Source: Flectobacillus longus
GTDB lineage: Bacteria > Bacteroidota > Bacteroidia > Cytophagales > Spirosomataceae
Length of the DNA: 64,000 nucleotides
Direction: 5' to 3'
NCBI RefSeq assembly: GCF_030056705.1
Contig: NZ_JASHIC010000014.1
Location: forward strand, 143,373 to 207,372
The position numbers and the translations under genes were made by a program. The notes beneath the pieces are model-generated. The model saw nothing but the letters and a program-made list of their open reading frames with translations, made no database searches and was not told the origin of the DNA. How positions within the stretch are numbered: position 1 is the first letter of the stretch; each line of letters starts with the position of its first letter. Of the stretch, positions 15,946 to 26,292 are shown piece by piece.

Positions 15946-18900
15946 ATGAAAAAAATATACCTATTATACTGGTTTGTGAGCTTAATGATCTCTTCATCAT
16001 TAGTAGCTCAAAACATCCCTACACAGGGACAGGTTGCTTATTACTCGTTTAATAATAATGCTAATGATGGAAGTGGTAATAATAATCATGGTATTATTAG
16101 TGGAGGAACATTTACTACTGATAAAAATAATACTAGCAATACCGCTTATCAGGTTGCTGTGCAAGGAGGTATTAGAGTTGCTAATAGTAATTCTTTGAAA
16201 TTCACCACAGGTTTTTCATTTAGCGTTTGGGTAATGCCATTATCTACAGCAGGTATTGATGGTTATGGGCGAAATAATAATTATGGCTATCATCCAATCT
16301 TTTCAAAAAATTGCGATAGATTAAATTTTTATGCAGGGCTCGGATACTCCTCTCAGCAAGAGTGCTCTTTTAATGCGGGAACTTGGTATGGAGGGAACTC
16401 TGTGGATAAAATACCTTTTTCCGTTGGTTCATGGATGCACTTGGCTGCTAGTTATGACGGAGCACAAATGAAACTTTATAAGAATGGTAAGTTACTCTCT
16501 ACTAAGGTAACTAAAATAGATTTTACGGATTCTAATAATGCCAACTTGGTAATTGGCGGAATGAATTGTTGGGGATACTATTTTAATGGTAAAATTGATG
16601 AATTACGTCTATATAATCGTTCATTGACTGATGCTGAAGTATTAGCTCTATTTCAAGACACTGCTACAATCCCAACTCTTAGTATTGGCACGAGTACATT
16701 TTCAGCTCCTTTGACAAGTGGCTCAGGGACGTTGTCTGTAAGTTCTAATACTAATTGGACGGTGAGTAGCGATGGTTCTTGGCTAGTACCTAAGGTTACG
16801 ACTGGAACGGGCAATCAAGTAGTAGGGTTTGATTATCAATCTAATTCAGGGACGACAAGTCGTATAGCTAAGTTAACCTTTAAGTCTGGGAGTCTCTCAC
16901 AGGTATTTACAGTTACACAGGCAGGTATTGCACCAACTCTTAGTATTGGCACGAGTACATTTTCAGCTCCTTTGACGAGTGGCTCAGGGACGTTGTCTGT
17001 AAGTTCTAATACTAATTGGACAGTGAGTAGCGATGGTTCTTGGCTAGTACCTAAGGTTACGACAGGAACGGGCAATCAAGTAGTAGGATTTGATTATCAA
17101 TCTAATTCAGGGACGACAAGTCGTATAGCTAAGTTAACTTTTAAGTCTGGGAGTCTCTCACAGGTATTTACAGTTACACAGGCTGGTATTGCACCAACTC
17201 TTAGTATTGGCACGAGTACATTTTCAGCTCCTTTGACGAGTGGCTCAGGGACGTTGTCTGTAAGTTCTAATACTAATTGGACTGTGAGTAGCGATGGTTC
17301 TTGGCTAGTACCTAAGATTACGACAGGAACGGGCAATCAAGTAGTAGGGTTTGATTATCAATCTAATTCAGGGACGACAAGTCGTATTGCCAAGTTAACC
17401 TTTAAGTCTGGGAGTCTCTCACAGGTGTTTACAGTTACACAGGCAGGTATTGCACCAACTCTTAGTATTGGCACGAGTACATTTTCAGCTCCTTTGACAA
17501 GTGGCTCAGGGACGTTGTCTGTAAGTTCTAATACTAATTGGACAGTGAGTAGCGATGGTTCTTGGCTAGTACCTAAGGTTACGACTGGAACGGGCAATCA
17601 AGTAGTAGGGTTTGATTATCAATCTAATTCAGGGACGACAAGTCGTATAGCTAAGTTAACTTTTAAGTCTGGGAGTCTCTCACAGGTATTTACAGTTACA
17701 CAGGCAGGTATTGCACCAACTCTTAGTATTGGCACGAGTACATTTTCAGCTCCTTTGACGAGTGGCTCAGGGACGTTGTCTGTAAGTTCTAATACTAATT
17801 GGACAGTGAGTAGCGATGGTTCTTGGCTAGTACCTAAGGTTACGACAGGAACGGGCAATCAAGTAGTAGGGTTTGATTATCAATCTAATTCAGGAACGAC
17901 AAGTCGTATAGCTAAGTTAACCTTTAAGTCTGGGAGTCTCTCACAGGTATTTACAGTTACACAGGCTGGTATTGCACCAACTCTTAGTATTGGCACGAGT
18001 ACATTTTCAGCTCCTTTGACGAGTGGCTCAGGGACGTTGTCTGTAAGTTCTAATACTAATTGGACAGTGAGTAGCGATGGTTCTTGGCTAGTACCTAAGG
18101 TTACGACAGGAACGGGCAATCAAGTAGTAGGATTTGATTATCAATCTAATTCAGGAACGACAAGTCGTATAGCTAAGTTAACCTTTAAGTCTGGGAGTCT
18201 CTCACAGGTGTTTACAGTTACACAGGCAGGGGCTCAATATATTTTGACTGCAAGCCCTCAACTATTATCTTTTCCTTCAACCCCAATTACGTCTGATAAT
18301 CAAATTATTACTATTAACAGTAATACAAAATGGCAAGTGAGTGAAAAACCAAATTGGGTAATGGTTTCACCTGAAACGGGATTAAGTAGCGGTACACTTA
18401 CTGTTTCGGTTTCAAATAATAAAGGGTATGATATTCGACAAGGAGAGCTAGTTATTACGAATGGCGTTTTATCACAAAATATTCGTTTAGAACAGGCAGG
18501 ATATAAAGCAGTGCTCTCTGTACTACCTACTGCTGTAGAAGCTGAGAGCGTAGATGGATTAAACCGTTTTATAGACTTATTTGCAACCTCCGACTGGTCA
18601 ATAACCTCAAATGTAACTTGGTTAAAAGTAAGTACAACAACAGGACAGGCTGGAAATGCTCATATTGCCTTCACAATAGATGTTAATACAACATTGGCAA
18701 GTCGAACGGGCACGATTTATATTACAGGAGAAAATGTACAGCGTACTATTGTAGTTATGCAAAAAGCTGGAGCACCTCCAGTGCCTGCGACTTGTGGGAA
18801 ACCTCAAAATCTAAAAGTAAGCATTGTCAGTGATTTAATAAAAGCTACTTGGGTGCCTGTGAGTGGTGCAACTCGCTATAAAGTTTGGTATAGCGAAAAC

Positions 18901-21399
18901 TCGGATCCTTATGTTCAGCGGAGTTCTCCCACTATTGCCGAATACAGTGGTTTTTATGCTAAGCCTTCTGCCAATGCTTGTATCAGGATTGAGGCAACGT
19001 GTGCCAACGGACTAACGAGTGAATCGAGTGCAGAGGTCTGTGTGAAAACCCCTCCTCCTAGTAAATGTATGATGCCTCCCAATTTTCGTTATACTATTTT
19101 GAATAGCAATACTGCTCGTTTTGAATGGGATGCTGTACCCGATATTATGGATTATAGTTTGAGTATTAATGGTGGCACCCAAATGGTCTCTACTACAGCT
19201 ACATACAAAGATTTTGCTTATCAGGCAGGCCAAACACTTTGTGTACAACTTAGTCCTAATTGTCCCGCTGGTTGGATTGGTTGGTCTAAAGAATTATGTG
19301 TTGGAAGCATTAGTGCAAAATTTGCCACAAGTACAACACAGATAAATGCTTTGGCAAAAGGTGGTAGTCCAAATGTTTTTGTATTTTCTACTGCCGAGTG
19401 GGAGGTTGTGAATGTTACGGGTGGTTTTTTTACACACCAAATAACTATGACACCTCAGAATAACCTTCAAGATGGTAAAATTACGATAAATATAAACGAA
19501 AACTTTAGCACAGAAACCCGTACTGGTAGTTTTGTAGTACGTCAAAAAGGGGGAGCTACGTCACAAACCATAACGGTAAGCATTACTCAAGCAGGACAAT
19601 ATGTAGTACCGCCGCCACCTGTTTGTGATGTTCCTGTAAGCCTAGGACATACGTTGAATTCTAATGACTGGGCAACGGTATCGTGGTTGCCTGTTGATGG
19701 CGCTTCGAGCTATCAGGTATATGCTAAATTTGAAAAAAATGACTGGTCTTTTTTAGAAAACTCGTACAACACCTACATTACTAAAGCTGTTAGCCCCAAT
19801 ACCAATTTTTGTTTCAAGGTAATAGCAATATGTGCTAACGGTGGAAGAAGTGCCGAATCTGCTGAGTATTGCTTTGACTCTCGCTTGATTGTATATCCAA
19901 ACACCCAAAATGTAGCTAATAATGCAGGCAGTTTTGAAGTAACTTTAGATGCATCTGAGTCATGGACAGCTAGTACTGATGCTTCTTGGCTAAGCGTTAG
20001 CCCCAAAAGCGGTAATGCAGGAAAGGGACAGAAACTAACACTTAGCTATTTGGATTACGCTTTGGCAGGAGGGAGGTTAGCTGTAGACGGTACTAGAGTA
20101 TCTACATTAAACATTAAAACGATAAAAGCTGCTCTGGCTTCTGCTAAAATTACACAAACAGGAGGAATCCTTTCTGATGAAGAAAGAAATAGACAAGCAA
20201 TAAAGTTTGATGTTGTTGACATTTCTCATAAAAACAACGGTGTTGTGATTTATACTAAGAATAGAGGCTCAAGTGATGCTGAAGTAATTTTTGTAGTAGA
20301 TATGAGTAAAGCACAGATTATTCCTAAATATCAATCTTCATCTTCTGCGAAACAAGTGTTTGAGAAACTTATTAAAGACAGAGGGACTTATTTTGGAGAA
20401 AATAATATTATTACAACAATAAATGGGGAAATGTTTGATAAGTCATCTAATGCTAAATACTCTCTTCAGATTGAAAATTCCCCACTCGTAATAGGTGGTA
20501 TGCTAACAGGCAAGAGTTCAAGATTTTACCAGGCTCTAAAAATGACAGGTTACAGTGGAAATTTTGAAATCGAAAGTATTGATAATAATACAAAACTACC
20601 AATACCAGGGTTTGCTCATGTGATAACAGGAAATTTTATGAATGTAACGTGTCAGGAAAGCGATTGGTATAGTTTTACTGGTTGTGGCAGTGCTTGTGAT
20701 AATTCAGACTTCTATAAGAAAAAGGAAAACACAACTATAATAAGTGGGATTGATACAGATGTAAAAAAAGCTGGGTTTGAAAAAATGGTTATTTATATTG
20801 GTAAGAGTACAAACCATAATGCGTGTAAGCTAATGAAGATACTAGGAGTTCCCTATTTCTTTACAGAAAATCAGGATGGTAGTATCTTTTTAACAGAAAT
20901 ACAAAAAAACGCAACTAAAATAGTATTATTTGATGGAGGAGGTTCTTCTCAAGCATACGGTATAGGCGGCTACTTCAAAGAAAGTGAAACATGTATTGCT
21001 GAATCATCACCTCGTAAAATTCCGCAGACTTTTACAATCTTGGCAACAACAAAAGATATTTATGGAAGCAGCAGTCTCTCTATTCCAGCTGACACCCTAA
21101 AATCAACAGCATTGTCTGTAGCGATGGAGGAGCAAGATAATAGCTTATTGAATATTTACCCTAATCCTAATGAAGGTAAACCAACACTAACATATAACTT
21201 AAAAGAGGAAGTAGTACAAAATGGCATAATATTATCTGTAACCAATATGCTTGGACAAGTGGTACTTCAACAAGAAATGGGAACTCATGCTTCAGGTCAA
21301 TTACAGCTAAATTTGAGTAATCAACCAGTAGGTATATATATTGTCAGGTTGCAATCTGGTAACTATCAAGTAAGTAAAAAAATTGAAATACAACGCTAA
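15946..21399 (+). CDS. LamG / BACON-repeat / phosphodiester glycosidase protein with T9SS type A sorting domain
   Basis: Protein of 1817 residues. A signal peptide ends near SSLVAQN. A LamG/concanavalin-like domain (about 25-235) includes the SFSVWVMP and GKIDELRLYNRSLTDAEV blocks. Six almost identical 87-residue BACON-type units follow (243-764; WTVSSDGSWL, SRIAKLTFKSGSLSQVFTVTQAG), then diverged BACON and Fn3 domains to about 1400. The segment of about 1420-1700 (NIITTINGEMFD, IVLFDGGGSSQAYG) matches the phosphodiester glycosidase family related to NAGPA (uncovering enzyme), with its DGGGSS signature. The last 80 residues (NIYPNPNEG, ITNMLGQVV-like strands, GIYIVRLQSG) are a T9SS type A sorting domain for outer-membrane export and surface attachment or release. 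It probably acts on extracellular glycans or glycoconjugates; substrate unknown. The LytTR gene just upstream may regulate it. Confidence 0.88.
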   Translation: MKKIYLLYWFVSLMISSSLVAQNIPTQGQVAYYSFNNNANDGSGNNNHGIISGGTFTTDKNNTSNTAYQVAVQGGIRVANSNSLKFTTGFSFSVWVMPLSTAGIDGYGRNNNYGYHPIFSKNCDRLNFYAGLGYSSQQECSFNAGTWYGGNSVDKIPFSVGSWMHLAASYDGAQMKLYKNGKLLSTKVTKIDFTDSNNANLVIGGMNCWGYYFNGKIDELRLYNRSLTDAEVLALFQDTATIPTLSIGTSTFSAPLTSGSGTLSVSSNTNWTVSSDGSWLVPKVTTGTGNQVVGFDYQSNSGTTSRIAKLTFKSGSLSQVFTVTQAGIAPTLSIGTSTFSAPLTSGSGTLSVSSNTNWTVSSDGSWLVPKVTTGTGNQVVGFDYQSNSGTTSRIAKLTFKSGSLSQVFTVTQAGIAPTLSIGTSTFSAPLTSGSGTLSVSSNTNWTVSSDGSWLVPKITTGTGNQVVGFDYQSNSGTTSRIAKLTFKSGSLSQVFTVTQAGIAPTLSIGTSTFSAPLTSGSGTLSVSSNTNWTVSSDGSWLVPKVTTGTGNQVVGFDYQSNSGTTSRIAKLTFKSGSLSQVFTVTQAGIAPTLSIGTSTFSAPLTSGSGTLSVSSNTNWTVSSDGSWLVPKVTTGTGNQVVGFDYQSNSGTTSRIAKLTFKSGSLSQVFTVTQAGIAPTLSIGTSTFSAPLTSGSGTLSVSSNTNWTVSSDGSWLVPKVTTGTGNQVVGFDYQSNSGTTSRIAKLTFKSGSLSQVFTVTQAGAQYILTASPQLLSFPSTPITSDNQIITINSNTKWQVSEKPNWVMVSPETGLSSGTLTVSVSNNKGYDIRQGELVITNGVLSQNIRLEQAGYKAVLSVLPTAVEAESVDGLNRFIDLFATSDWSITSNVTWLKVSTTTGQAGNAHIAFTIDVNTTLASRTGTIYITGENVQRTIVVMQKAGAPPVPATCGKPQNLKVSIVSDLIKATWVPVSGATRYKVWYSENSDPYVQRSSPTIAEYSGFYAKPSANACIRIEATCANGLTSESSAEVCVKTPPPSKCMMPPNFRYTILNSNTARFEWDAVPDIMDYSLSINGGTQMVSTTATYKDFAYQAGQTLCVQLSPNCPAGWIGWSKELCVGSISAKFATSTTQINALAKGGSPNVFVFSTAEWEVVNVTGGFFTHQITMTPQNNLQDGKITININENFSTETRTGSFVVRQKGGATSQTITVSITQAGQYVVPPPPVCDVPVSLGHTLNSNDWATVSWLPVDGASSYQVYAKFEKNDWSFLENSYNTYITKAVSPNTNFCFKVIAICANGGRSAESAEYCFDSRLIVYPNTQNVANNAGSFEVTLDASESWTASTDASWLSVSPKSGNAGKGQKLTLSYLDYALAGGRLAVDGTRVSTLNIKTIKAALASAKITQTGGILSDEERNRQAIKFDVVDISHKNNGVVIYTKNRGSSDAEVIFVVDMSKAQIIPKYQSSSSAKQVFEKLIKDRGTYFGENNIITTINGEMFDKSSNAKYSLQIENSPLVIGGMLTGKSSRFYQALKMTGYSGNFEIESIDNNTKLPIPGFAHVITGNFMNVTCQESDWYSFTGCGSACDNSDFYKKKENTTIISGIDTDVKKAGFEKMVIYIGKSTNHNACKLMKILGVPYFFTENQDGSIFLTEIQKNATKIVLFDGGGSSQAYGIGGYFKESETCIAESSPRKIPQTFTILATTKDIYGSSSLSIPADTLKSTALSVAMEEQDNSLLNIYPNPNEGKPTLTYNLKEEVVQNGIILSVTNMLGQVVLQQEMGTHASGQLQLNLSNQPVGIYIVRLQSGNYQVSKKIEIQR
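16672..18237 (+). repeat. six tandem 261-bp repeats encoding BACON units
   Basis: Six units of exactly 261 bp begin at 16672, 16933, 17194, 17455, 17716 and 17977. They differ by only a few scattered, mostly silent bases, and the protein units differ at one or two residues (for example Val to Ile in the third). Such near identity at the DNA level indicates recent expansion or ongoing homogenisation and makes copy number likely to vary. The last unit diverges in its final residues. Confidence 0.95.
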
Positions 21400-21420
21400 A
21401 AACTTGTATGATGAAAACCT

Positions 21421-21667
21421 AAGTCATCCCTAATTTTGGAATAATTTAAAATAGAGACTTCTTGTTTGTACTTATTGGGATTCACAAGGTGAACCATTGT
21501 ATTGTTTATGCAAAAAGGCGATCGAAAAACTCATTTCGACCGCCTTTTTGCATACTATATTTCAACATGAGATCTCTTTAGACGCAAAGCTTTACGTTTC
21601 TACTAGTAAAATGCAGATTAAAAATAATCACTCATGCACTCAATTACTAAATTTGGGATGATTCATG
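21421..21667. mobile_element. short inverted-repeat element, copy A, with terminator hairpin
   Basis: About 247 bp bounded by AAGTCATCCCTAATTTT at the left and the related inverse ATTTGGGATGATTCATG at the right. It contains a strong hairpin at 21510-21551 (GCAAAAAGGCG ... CGCCTTTTTGC) and a degenerate AGACG/CGTCT palindrome at 21580-21601. It lies between two converging genes and probably terminates both. Related copies occur at 46921-47166, 52254-52448 and, partly, 26641-26850. Confidence 0.6.
21510..21551. terminator. bidirectional terminator hairpin within element A
   Basis: Arms GCAAAAAGGCG and CGCCTTTTTGC with inner TCGAAA/TTTCGA pairing, flanked by A and T runs on both sides. It is placed between the convergent T9SS gene and alaA. 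Confidence 0.75.
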
Positions 21668-21744
21668 TGTTATTAACTTCAGAACTAAGTCTTGGACTAG
21701 TAATTACAAAGAAGTTTCATTTTCAAATCCTCAAATTAGAACCA

Positions 21745-22971
21745 CTAGCTTTTGGGCTTACCTTTTCTATGGTTTTCGAAATGCGTTCCGATTTTGCCGA
21801 GGGCTAATTCTAGTTGTTCCAAATGCGGTAAAAATACAATTCGGAAATGGTCTGGTTCTTTGAAGTTAAAGCCTGTTCCAGCCACAACCAAAATACGCTG
21901 TTCTTCCAAAAGACTTAATACAAAATCACCATCATTTTTGAAGTCAAATTGTTTTAAATCAAATTTTGGGAAAAGGTACATCGCACCTTTAGGCTTTACA
22001 CAAGACACTCCTGGAATAGCCACAAGCTTTTCGTGTGTCAAATTCATTTGTTTGTACAAACGACCCGTCGGAATCACCAAATCATTGATTGACTGATAGC
22101 CTCCCAGCGCCGTTTGGATACCGTATTGGGTAATTACATTGGCGCACAAACGCATACTAGCCATAAAAGTCAAACCTTCGATATAGGATTTTGCTTTATG
22201 TTTTGCCCCTGTCAACACCATCCATCCTCCACGGAAACCTGCAGCACGGTAGTTTTTAGACATACCACCCATGGTAATAATGAGGGTTTCTTCAGACATC
22301 CCTGCCGTGGTGTGATGCACCGCTCCGTCGTATAAAATTTTATCATAAATTTCGTCTGCAAAAACAATCAACTTATGTTTTTCTGCAATACGAACAATTC
22401 CTTCTACAATTTCTTTTTCGTAAACTGCTCCGGTTGGATTATTAGGGTTGATTAAAACGATACCTCTGGTTTTCTTGGTAATTTTAGATTCGATGTCTTT
22501 CAAATCTGGATTCCAGTCCGAAGCTTCATCACATACATAATGTACTGGAGTACCACCCGCTAATCCTACCGAAGTTGTCCAAAGAGGATAATCTGGTGAA
22601 GGTATCAAAATTTCATCTCCATTATTCAACAAAGCAGTCATTACCATTGTGATCAACTCACTCACCCCATTTCCGATGAAAACATCTTCGATTTCGACTT
22701 TTCTTACACCGCGACTTTGGTAATACTGCATAACGGCCTTGCGGGCGGCAAACAACCCTCTAGAATCGGCATAACCTTGAGCATTGCGAATATTCATGAT
22801 AATGTCATGAATGATTTCGTCTGGTGTCTCAAAGCCAAATGCCGCTGGGTTGCCGATGTTTAGAGAAGTGATTTTGTAGCCCTCACGTTGTAATTGGAGA
22901 GCCTTCTCGTAAACGGGACCACGAATGTCGTAGCGGAGCGCGTCAAGGCGACTACTTTTTAGGATTTCCAT
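21745..22971 (-). CDS. alaA: alanine aminotransferase (AlaA-like)
   Basis: Protein of 408 residues, a class I PLP-dependent aminotransferase that follows the E. coli AlaA pattern along its whole length: YDIRGPVYEKALQLQ, LNIGNPAAFGFETPDEI, AQGYADSRGLFAARKA, GNGVSELI, PSPDYPLWT, INPNNPTGAVY, FADEIYDKILYD, and the PLP-lysine segment GGMSKNYRAAGFRGGW at about residues 240-255. It converts glutamate and pyruvate to alanine and 2-oxoglutarate in the cytosol. The start at 22971 gives the expected N-terminus. It is monocistronic, convergent with the T9SS gene, with a repeat-derived terminator between. The precise amino acid preference is inferred from family similarity. Confidence 0.9.
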   Translation of the reverse strand: MEILKSSRLDALRYDIRGPVYEKALQLQREGYKITSLNIGNPAAFGFETPDEIIHDIIMNIRNAQGYADSRGLFAARKAVMQYYQSRGVRKVEIEDVFIGNGVSELITMVMTALLNNGDEILIPSPDYPLWTTSVGLAGGTPVHYVCDEASDWNPDLKDIESKITKKTRGIVLINPNNPTGAVYEKEIVEGIVRIAEKHKLIVFADEIYDKILYDGAVHHTTAGMSEETLIITMGGMSKNYRAAGFRGGWMVLTGAKHKAKSYIEGLTFMASMRLCANVITQYGIQTALGGYQSINDLVIPTGRLYKQMNLTHEKLVAIPGVSCVKPKGAMYLFPKFDLKQFDFKNDGDFVLSLLEEQRILVVAGTGFNFKEPDHFRIVFLPHLEQLELALGKIGTHFENHRKGKPKS

Positions 22972-23691
22972 AATTGCTTTTGTAAGAAATATTTAGTCGT
23001 TCGGCAGGAAGTTAGACGAGAATAGGACCTAAGTTGGGGAAAGAGAATCTGCTAATTGATTTATTTGGGCTGGTTAACACTACATCTTTTGTACTAGACT
23101 TGGTTGTACTCAAACTCCTCTTGCGACACTACAATACCGTAAACTAGATGGCTGTTCTTGACTAAATCCAAGCTTGGGGCTAAATAGTTTTGTTTCAAAT
23201 AAGTAATAGCGGTAAAGTTCCGAAAAAAATATGAATCCTACTTAAGCACTAGAGATATTTTTTGTAAAGAAACTAGGTGTTTCGACTTGACTATCTGGTC
23301 TCGGACTCAGCACAATTACTCAAAACTTAAGATTTTGTGTAGATAAAAGAGTATACGTTTTGTACGTATTTGTCTACAATTGAAAGAAAGTTTACTCCTA
23401 TTAATTAACTATACTTTTTAAGTAATGCGAATAATTAAAGTTTAGTGCTTTTTGTGGTTAATTAATATAATGTGTTTTTAATCAGTATTTTATAGATATT
23501 TATTTGGAGTGTTAAATGCTATTTTATTTTGATTGAAATTAATTTTTTATTTTATAATCTTTCTAAATAGTGTTTTGATAAAGTATGCTGTTTTTTAAAA
23601 ATCTGTAACGTTTTTACTCCTTTTCTGGTCATTTATTGCAGCAGGATAAAATAAAATTTTGCACCAATATATTTCCTAAAAACACATACTT
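22972..23691. other. gene-free stretch between divergent genes
   Basis: 720 bp of AT-rich DNA holding the promoters of alaA and of the surface lipoprotein. I found no convincing frame, RNA gene or strong hairpin in it. A weak palindrome-related stretch (CTAGACTTGG) occurs near 23093. Confidence 0.45.
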
Positions 23692-26292
23692 ATGACTAAA
23701 AGATTTTTTATTGCGTTTAGCCTTTTGCTAACATTTATCTTAAGTATCCAGTCGTGTAAGACTGACGATATTACAGCTTCTGCCAGTATTACAGGATTAA
23801 ATTGTAGCGATGCTACCTTTTCAGCTACAGCAACAAGTGGAACATCTTACACTGCTACGGCAACAGTTCCTTACACAGGCGGAAATGGCGCGGCCTATCA
23901 AGCTGGAACTCCAGTGGCGTCTACAGGGGTAACAGGTCTAACAGCAACTTTATCGGCGGGGCAACTGACTAGTGGAAGTGGTACAGCTTCCTTTGTAATT
24001 ACAGGAACGCCTGCATCGGCTGGTACTGCTACTTTTGCGATTGATTTGGGTGGACAATCTTGTACATTGTCTTTGCCCGTTGTAGCTTCAAAAGCAAGTA
24101 TTGCTAGCTTGGTATTGAGTAGTGTTGTGCCTGCGGCAGGTGTGAGTGGCACGGCATATACAGGTATTGCCACATTGGCTTATACAGGAAGTAATAGTGG
24201 AACTTATGATGTGTCAACGGCTTCTTCGACAGGTGTAGAGGGTTTGACAGCAACATTAGATGCTGGAACGCTTGTTTCAGGTTCGGGTACATTGACTTAC
24301 AAAATATCAGGTACACCAACCTCCGCTGGAACCGCGACCTTTAATTTAAGTTTTGGCGGACAGACCTGTACTATCACAATTACCGTTACCGCTGGTAGCT
24401 CAGGAACTGCCACTCCAGCTGTTGATACCGTAGTAATTGTGTATTCAGGAACAACCGCTTCGGTAAGTAATCCATATCAAAGTGCTGGCGTAACTGTTAC
24501 TACAAGTGGAGCAGATGTAACGGTAAAATCGACAAATACTACCAAAGAAATCGTGTATTTATTGTCAGGAACTGCTAGTAAGGGAAGTTTCAAGTTGTAC
24601 AGTGATTACAAATACAATATTGCTATGAAAGGGCTAAGTGTAACCAATAGTGTAGGGCCTGCAATTAATGTTCAATCTAGTAAAAAAGGTACGATTAATA
24701 TTGTAGCTGGAACTACCAATACGCTTGTAGACGGCGCTACCTATACCACCAGTACCGAAGATCAAAAAGGAACATTCTTTAGTGAAGGACAATTACTCTT
24801 TAAGGGCACAGGTACTTTGAATGTTACTGGAAATAACAAACATGGCATCGCAGCTGACGATTATATCTCCATAAGTGAAGCAACTATCATCGTTAAATCT
24901 GCGGCTAGTGATGGTGTTCATGCCAAAGATTATTTCCAGATGGATAATGGAACATTATCGGTCACATCTTCTGGCGATGGAGTAGAAGCCGATGAAGGTT
25001 ATATTGTGGTAAATGGTGGTACGATCAATGTTTCAAGTGTAGATGATGGAATTACAGCTTCTTATGATGGTTCGGATGCTTCGATTACGCCTTATGTTTT
25101 GGTCAAAGGAGGAAAGATTACTGTCAATACTTCAGGCGAAAAAGGCAATGCCATCAAAAGTGAAAGTTATACCACTATTGGTACTTCAGACGCTGTGACT
25201 TTGACTGTATCTGGCAAGGGCTCGAAAGGTATTAAAACGGGGGGAGACTTTACGCTGACTTCTGGAACTATTAAAATTACGACTACTGGCGTAGCATATT
25301 ACAATACCACAGACCTTGACATTGTTGCGCCTGCAGGTATCAATTGTGATAAAAATCTTTCTATCAAGGGAGGGGATTTGACTATTACAAGTACTGGACA
25401 AGGAGGAAAAGGCATAACTGTAGATGGAACTGCTACTGTTAATGGAGGTACGACTACAATTACAGCATCTGGCGCTACTTATACCTATACTTCTGCTAAT
25501 ACGAGTGAAGCAAAAGGTTTTAAGAGTGATGGTACTTTTGTTATGAATGGAGGCACACTTAATATTTCAGCTTCTGACGATGGTTTAAAATCAAATACTT
25601 CCATTACGATTAATGATGGAAATGTCAATGTTACCAAGTCGTATGAGGGTATGGAATCAATCTTCATTACCATTGCTGGTGGAGTATGTAACTTGACCGC
25701 CAGCAATGACGGTATTAATACTTCTTACGGAACTGTTTCGGGAGGTACAGAATCAAACGATAATAGTCATTTGAAAGTTACAGGTGGCGTATTAATCGTA
25801 ACAGGTTCTGATGCAATAGATAGCAATGGTAATTTTACGATTAGTGGAGGATATGTGATTACCAACGGAAATGAAGATATTGACGTGAATGGAAATTTCT
25901 TGGTTAATGGAGGAACGTTAATGGGAGCAGAACCCGCCAGTAATATGACAAAAGCAATGGGGACGGCTTCTACACAAGTGGGTATGTTTATAAAATCCAG
26001 TGCATCCGTGGCAACTTCTTCGTTATTTCATATTGAAGACGCAAATGGAAAAGACATCGTAACATTCAAGCCTAAAAGTGCTTCAGGATATCTCCATGTT
26101 TCTACTCCGAGTATGGCTAAAGGAGCTCAGTACAAAATCTATTTTGGAGGAGCATATACAGGAGGTAGTTATATTGGAGGTTCATCGGGTTGGGGTTTAT
26201 ATACAGGAGGAACGTATTCCACTTCTGGTGCGACATTGAAATCAACCACCACGACTTCAACCTCTAGCACTGTGAATACCATAACATTCTAA
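23692..26292 (+). CDS. surface lipoprotein with Cthe_2159-like carbohydrate-binding beta-helix
   Basis: Protein of 866 residues. The N-terminus is a lipoprotein signal with the lipidated Cys at position 22 (LSIQS|C), followed by KTDD; an acidic stretch of this kind is the usual surface-export signal of Bacteroidota lipoproteins. Two related Ig-like repeats follow at about residues 45-130 and 131-232 (TATVPYTGG/ATLAYTGSN, TLSAGQLTSGSGT/TLDAGTLVSGSGT). From about 245 the sequence becomes a long parallel beta-helix (IAMKGLSVTNSVGPAINVQSS, GADDYI-like and SDDGLKSNTSITI turns) matching the Cthe_2159 family, reported to bind cellulose or pectic acid with calcium. It probably captures polysaccharide at the cell surface. 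The C-terminus is Ser/Thr-rich. Ligand is inference. Confidence 0.85.
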   Translation: MTKRFFIAFSLLLTFILSIQSCKTDDITASASITGLNCSDATFSATATSGTSYTATATVPYTGGNGAAYQAGTPVASTGVTGLTATLSAGQLTSGSGTASFVITGTPASAGTATFAIDLGGQSCTLSLPVVASKASIASLVLSSVVPAAGVSGTAYTGIATLAYTGSNSGTYDVSTASSTGVEGLTATLDAGTLVSGSGTLTYKISGTPTSAGTATFNLSFGGQTCTITITVTAGSSGTATPAVDTVVIVYSGTTASVSNPYQSAGVTVTTSGADVTVKSTNTTKEIVYLLSGTASKGSFKLYSDYKYNIAMKGLSVTNSVGPAINVQSSKKGTINIVAGTTNTLVDGATYTTSTEDQKGTFFSEGQLLFKGTGTLNVTGNNKHGIAADDYISISEATIIVKSAASDGVHAKDYFQMDNGTLSVTSSGDGVEADEGYIVVNGGTINVSSVDDGITASYDGSDASITPYVLVKGGKITVNTSGEKGNAIKSESYTTIGTSDAVTLTVSGKGSKGIKTGGDFTLTSGTIKITTTGVAYYNTTDLDIVAPAGINCDKNLSIKGGDLTITSTGQGGKGITVDGTATVNGGTTTITASGATYTYTSANTSEAKGFKSDGTFVMNGGTLNISASDDGLKSNTSITINDGNVNVTKSYEGMESIFITIAGGVCNLTASNDGINTSYGTVSGGTESNDNSHLKVTGGVLIVTGSDAIDSNGNFTISGGYVITNGNEDIDVNGNFLVNGGTLMGAEPASNMTKAMGTASTQVGMFIKSSASVATSSLFHIEDANGKDIVTFKPKSASGYLHVSTPSMAKGAQYKIYFGGAYTGGSYIGGSSGWGLYTGGTYSTSGATLKSTTTTSTSSTVNTITF

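Noticed and set aside
16836..18119. Five antisense 79-residue frames at 261-bp spacing
   Set aside because: They are mirror frames of the tandem BACON repeats and have no independent support.
16672..18237. Tandem repeat as a CRISPR-like array
   Set aside because: Units of 261 bp are contiguous coding repeats without spacers.
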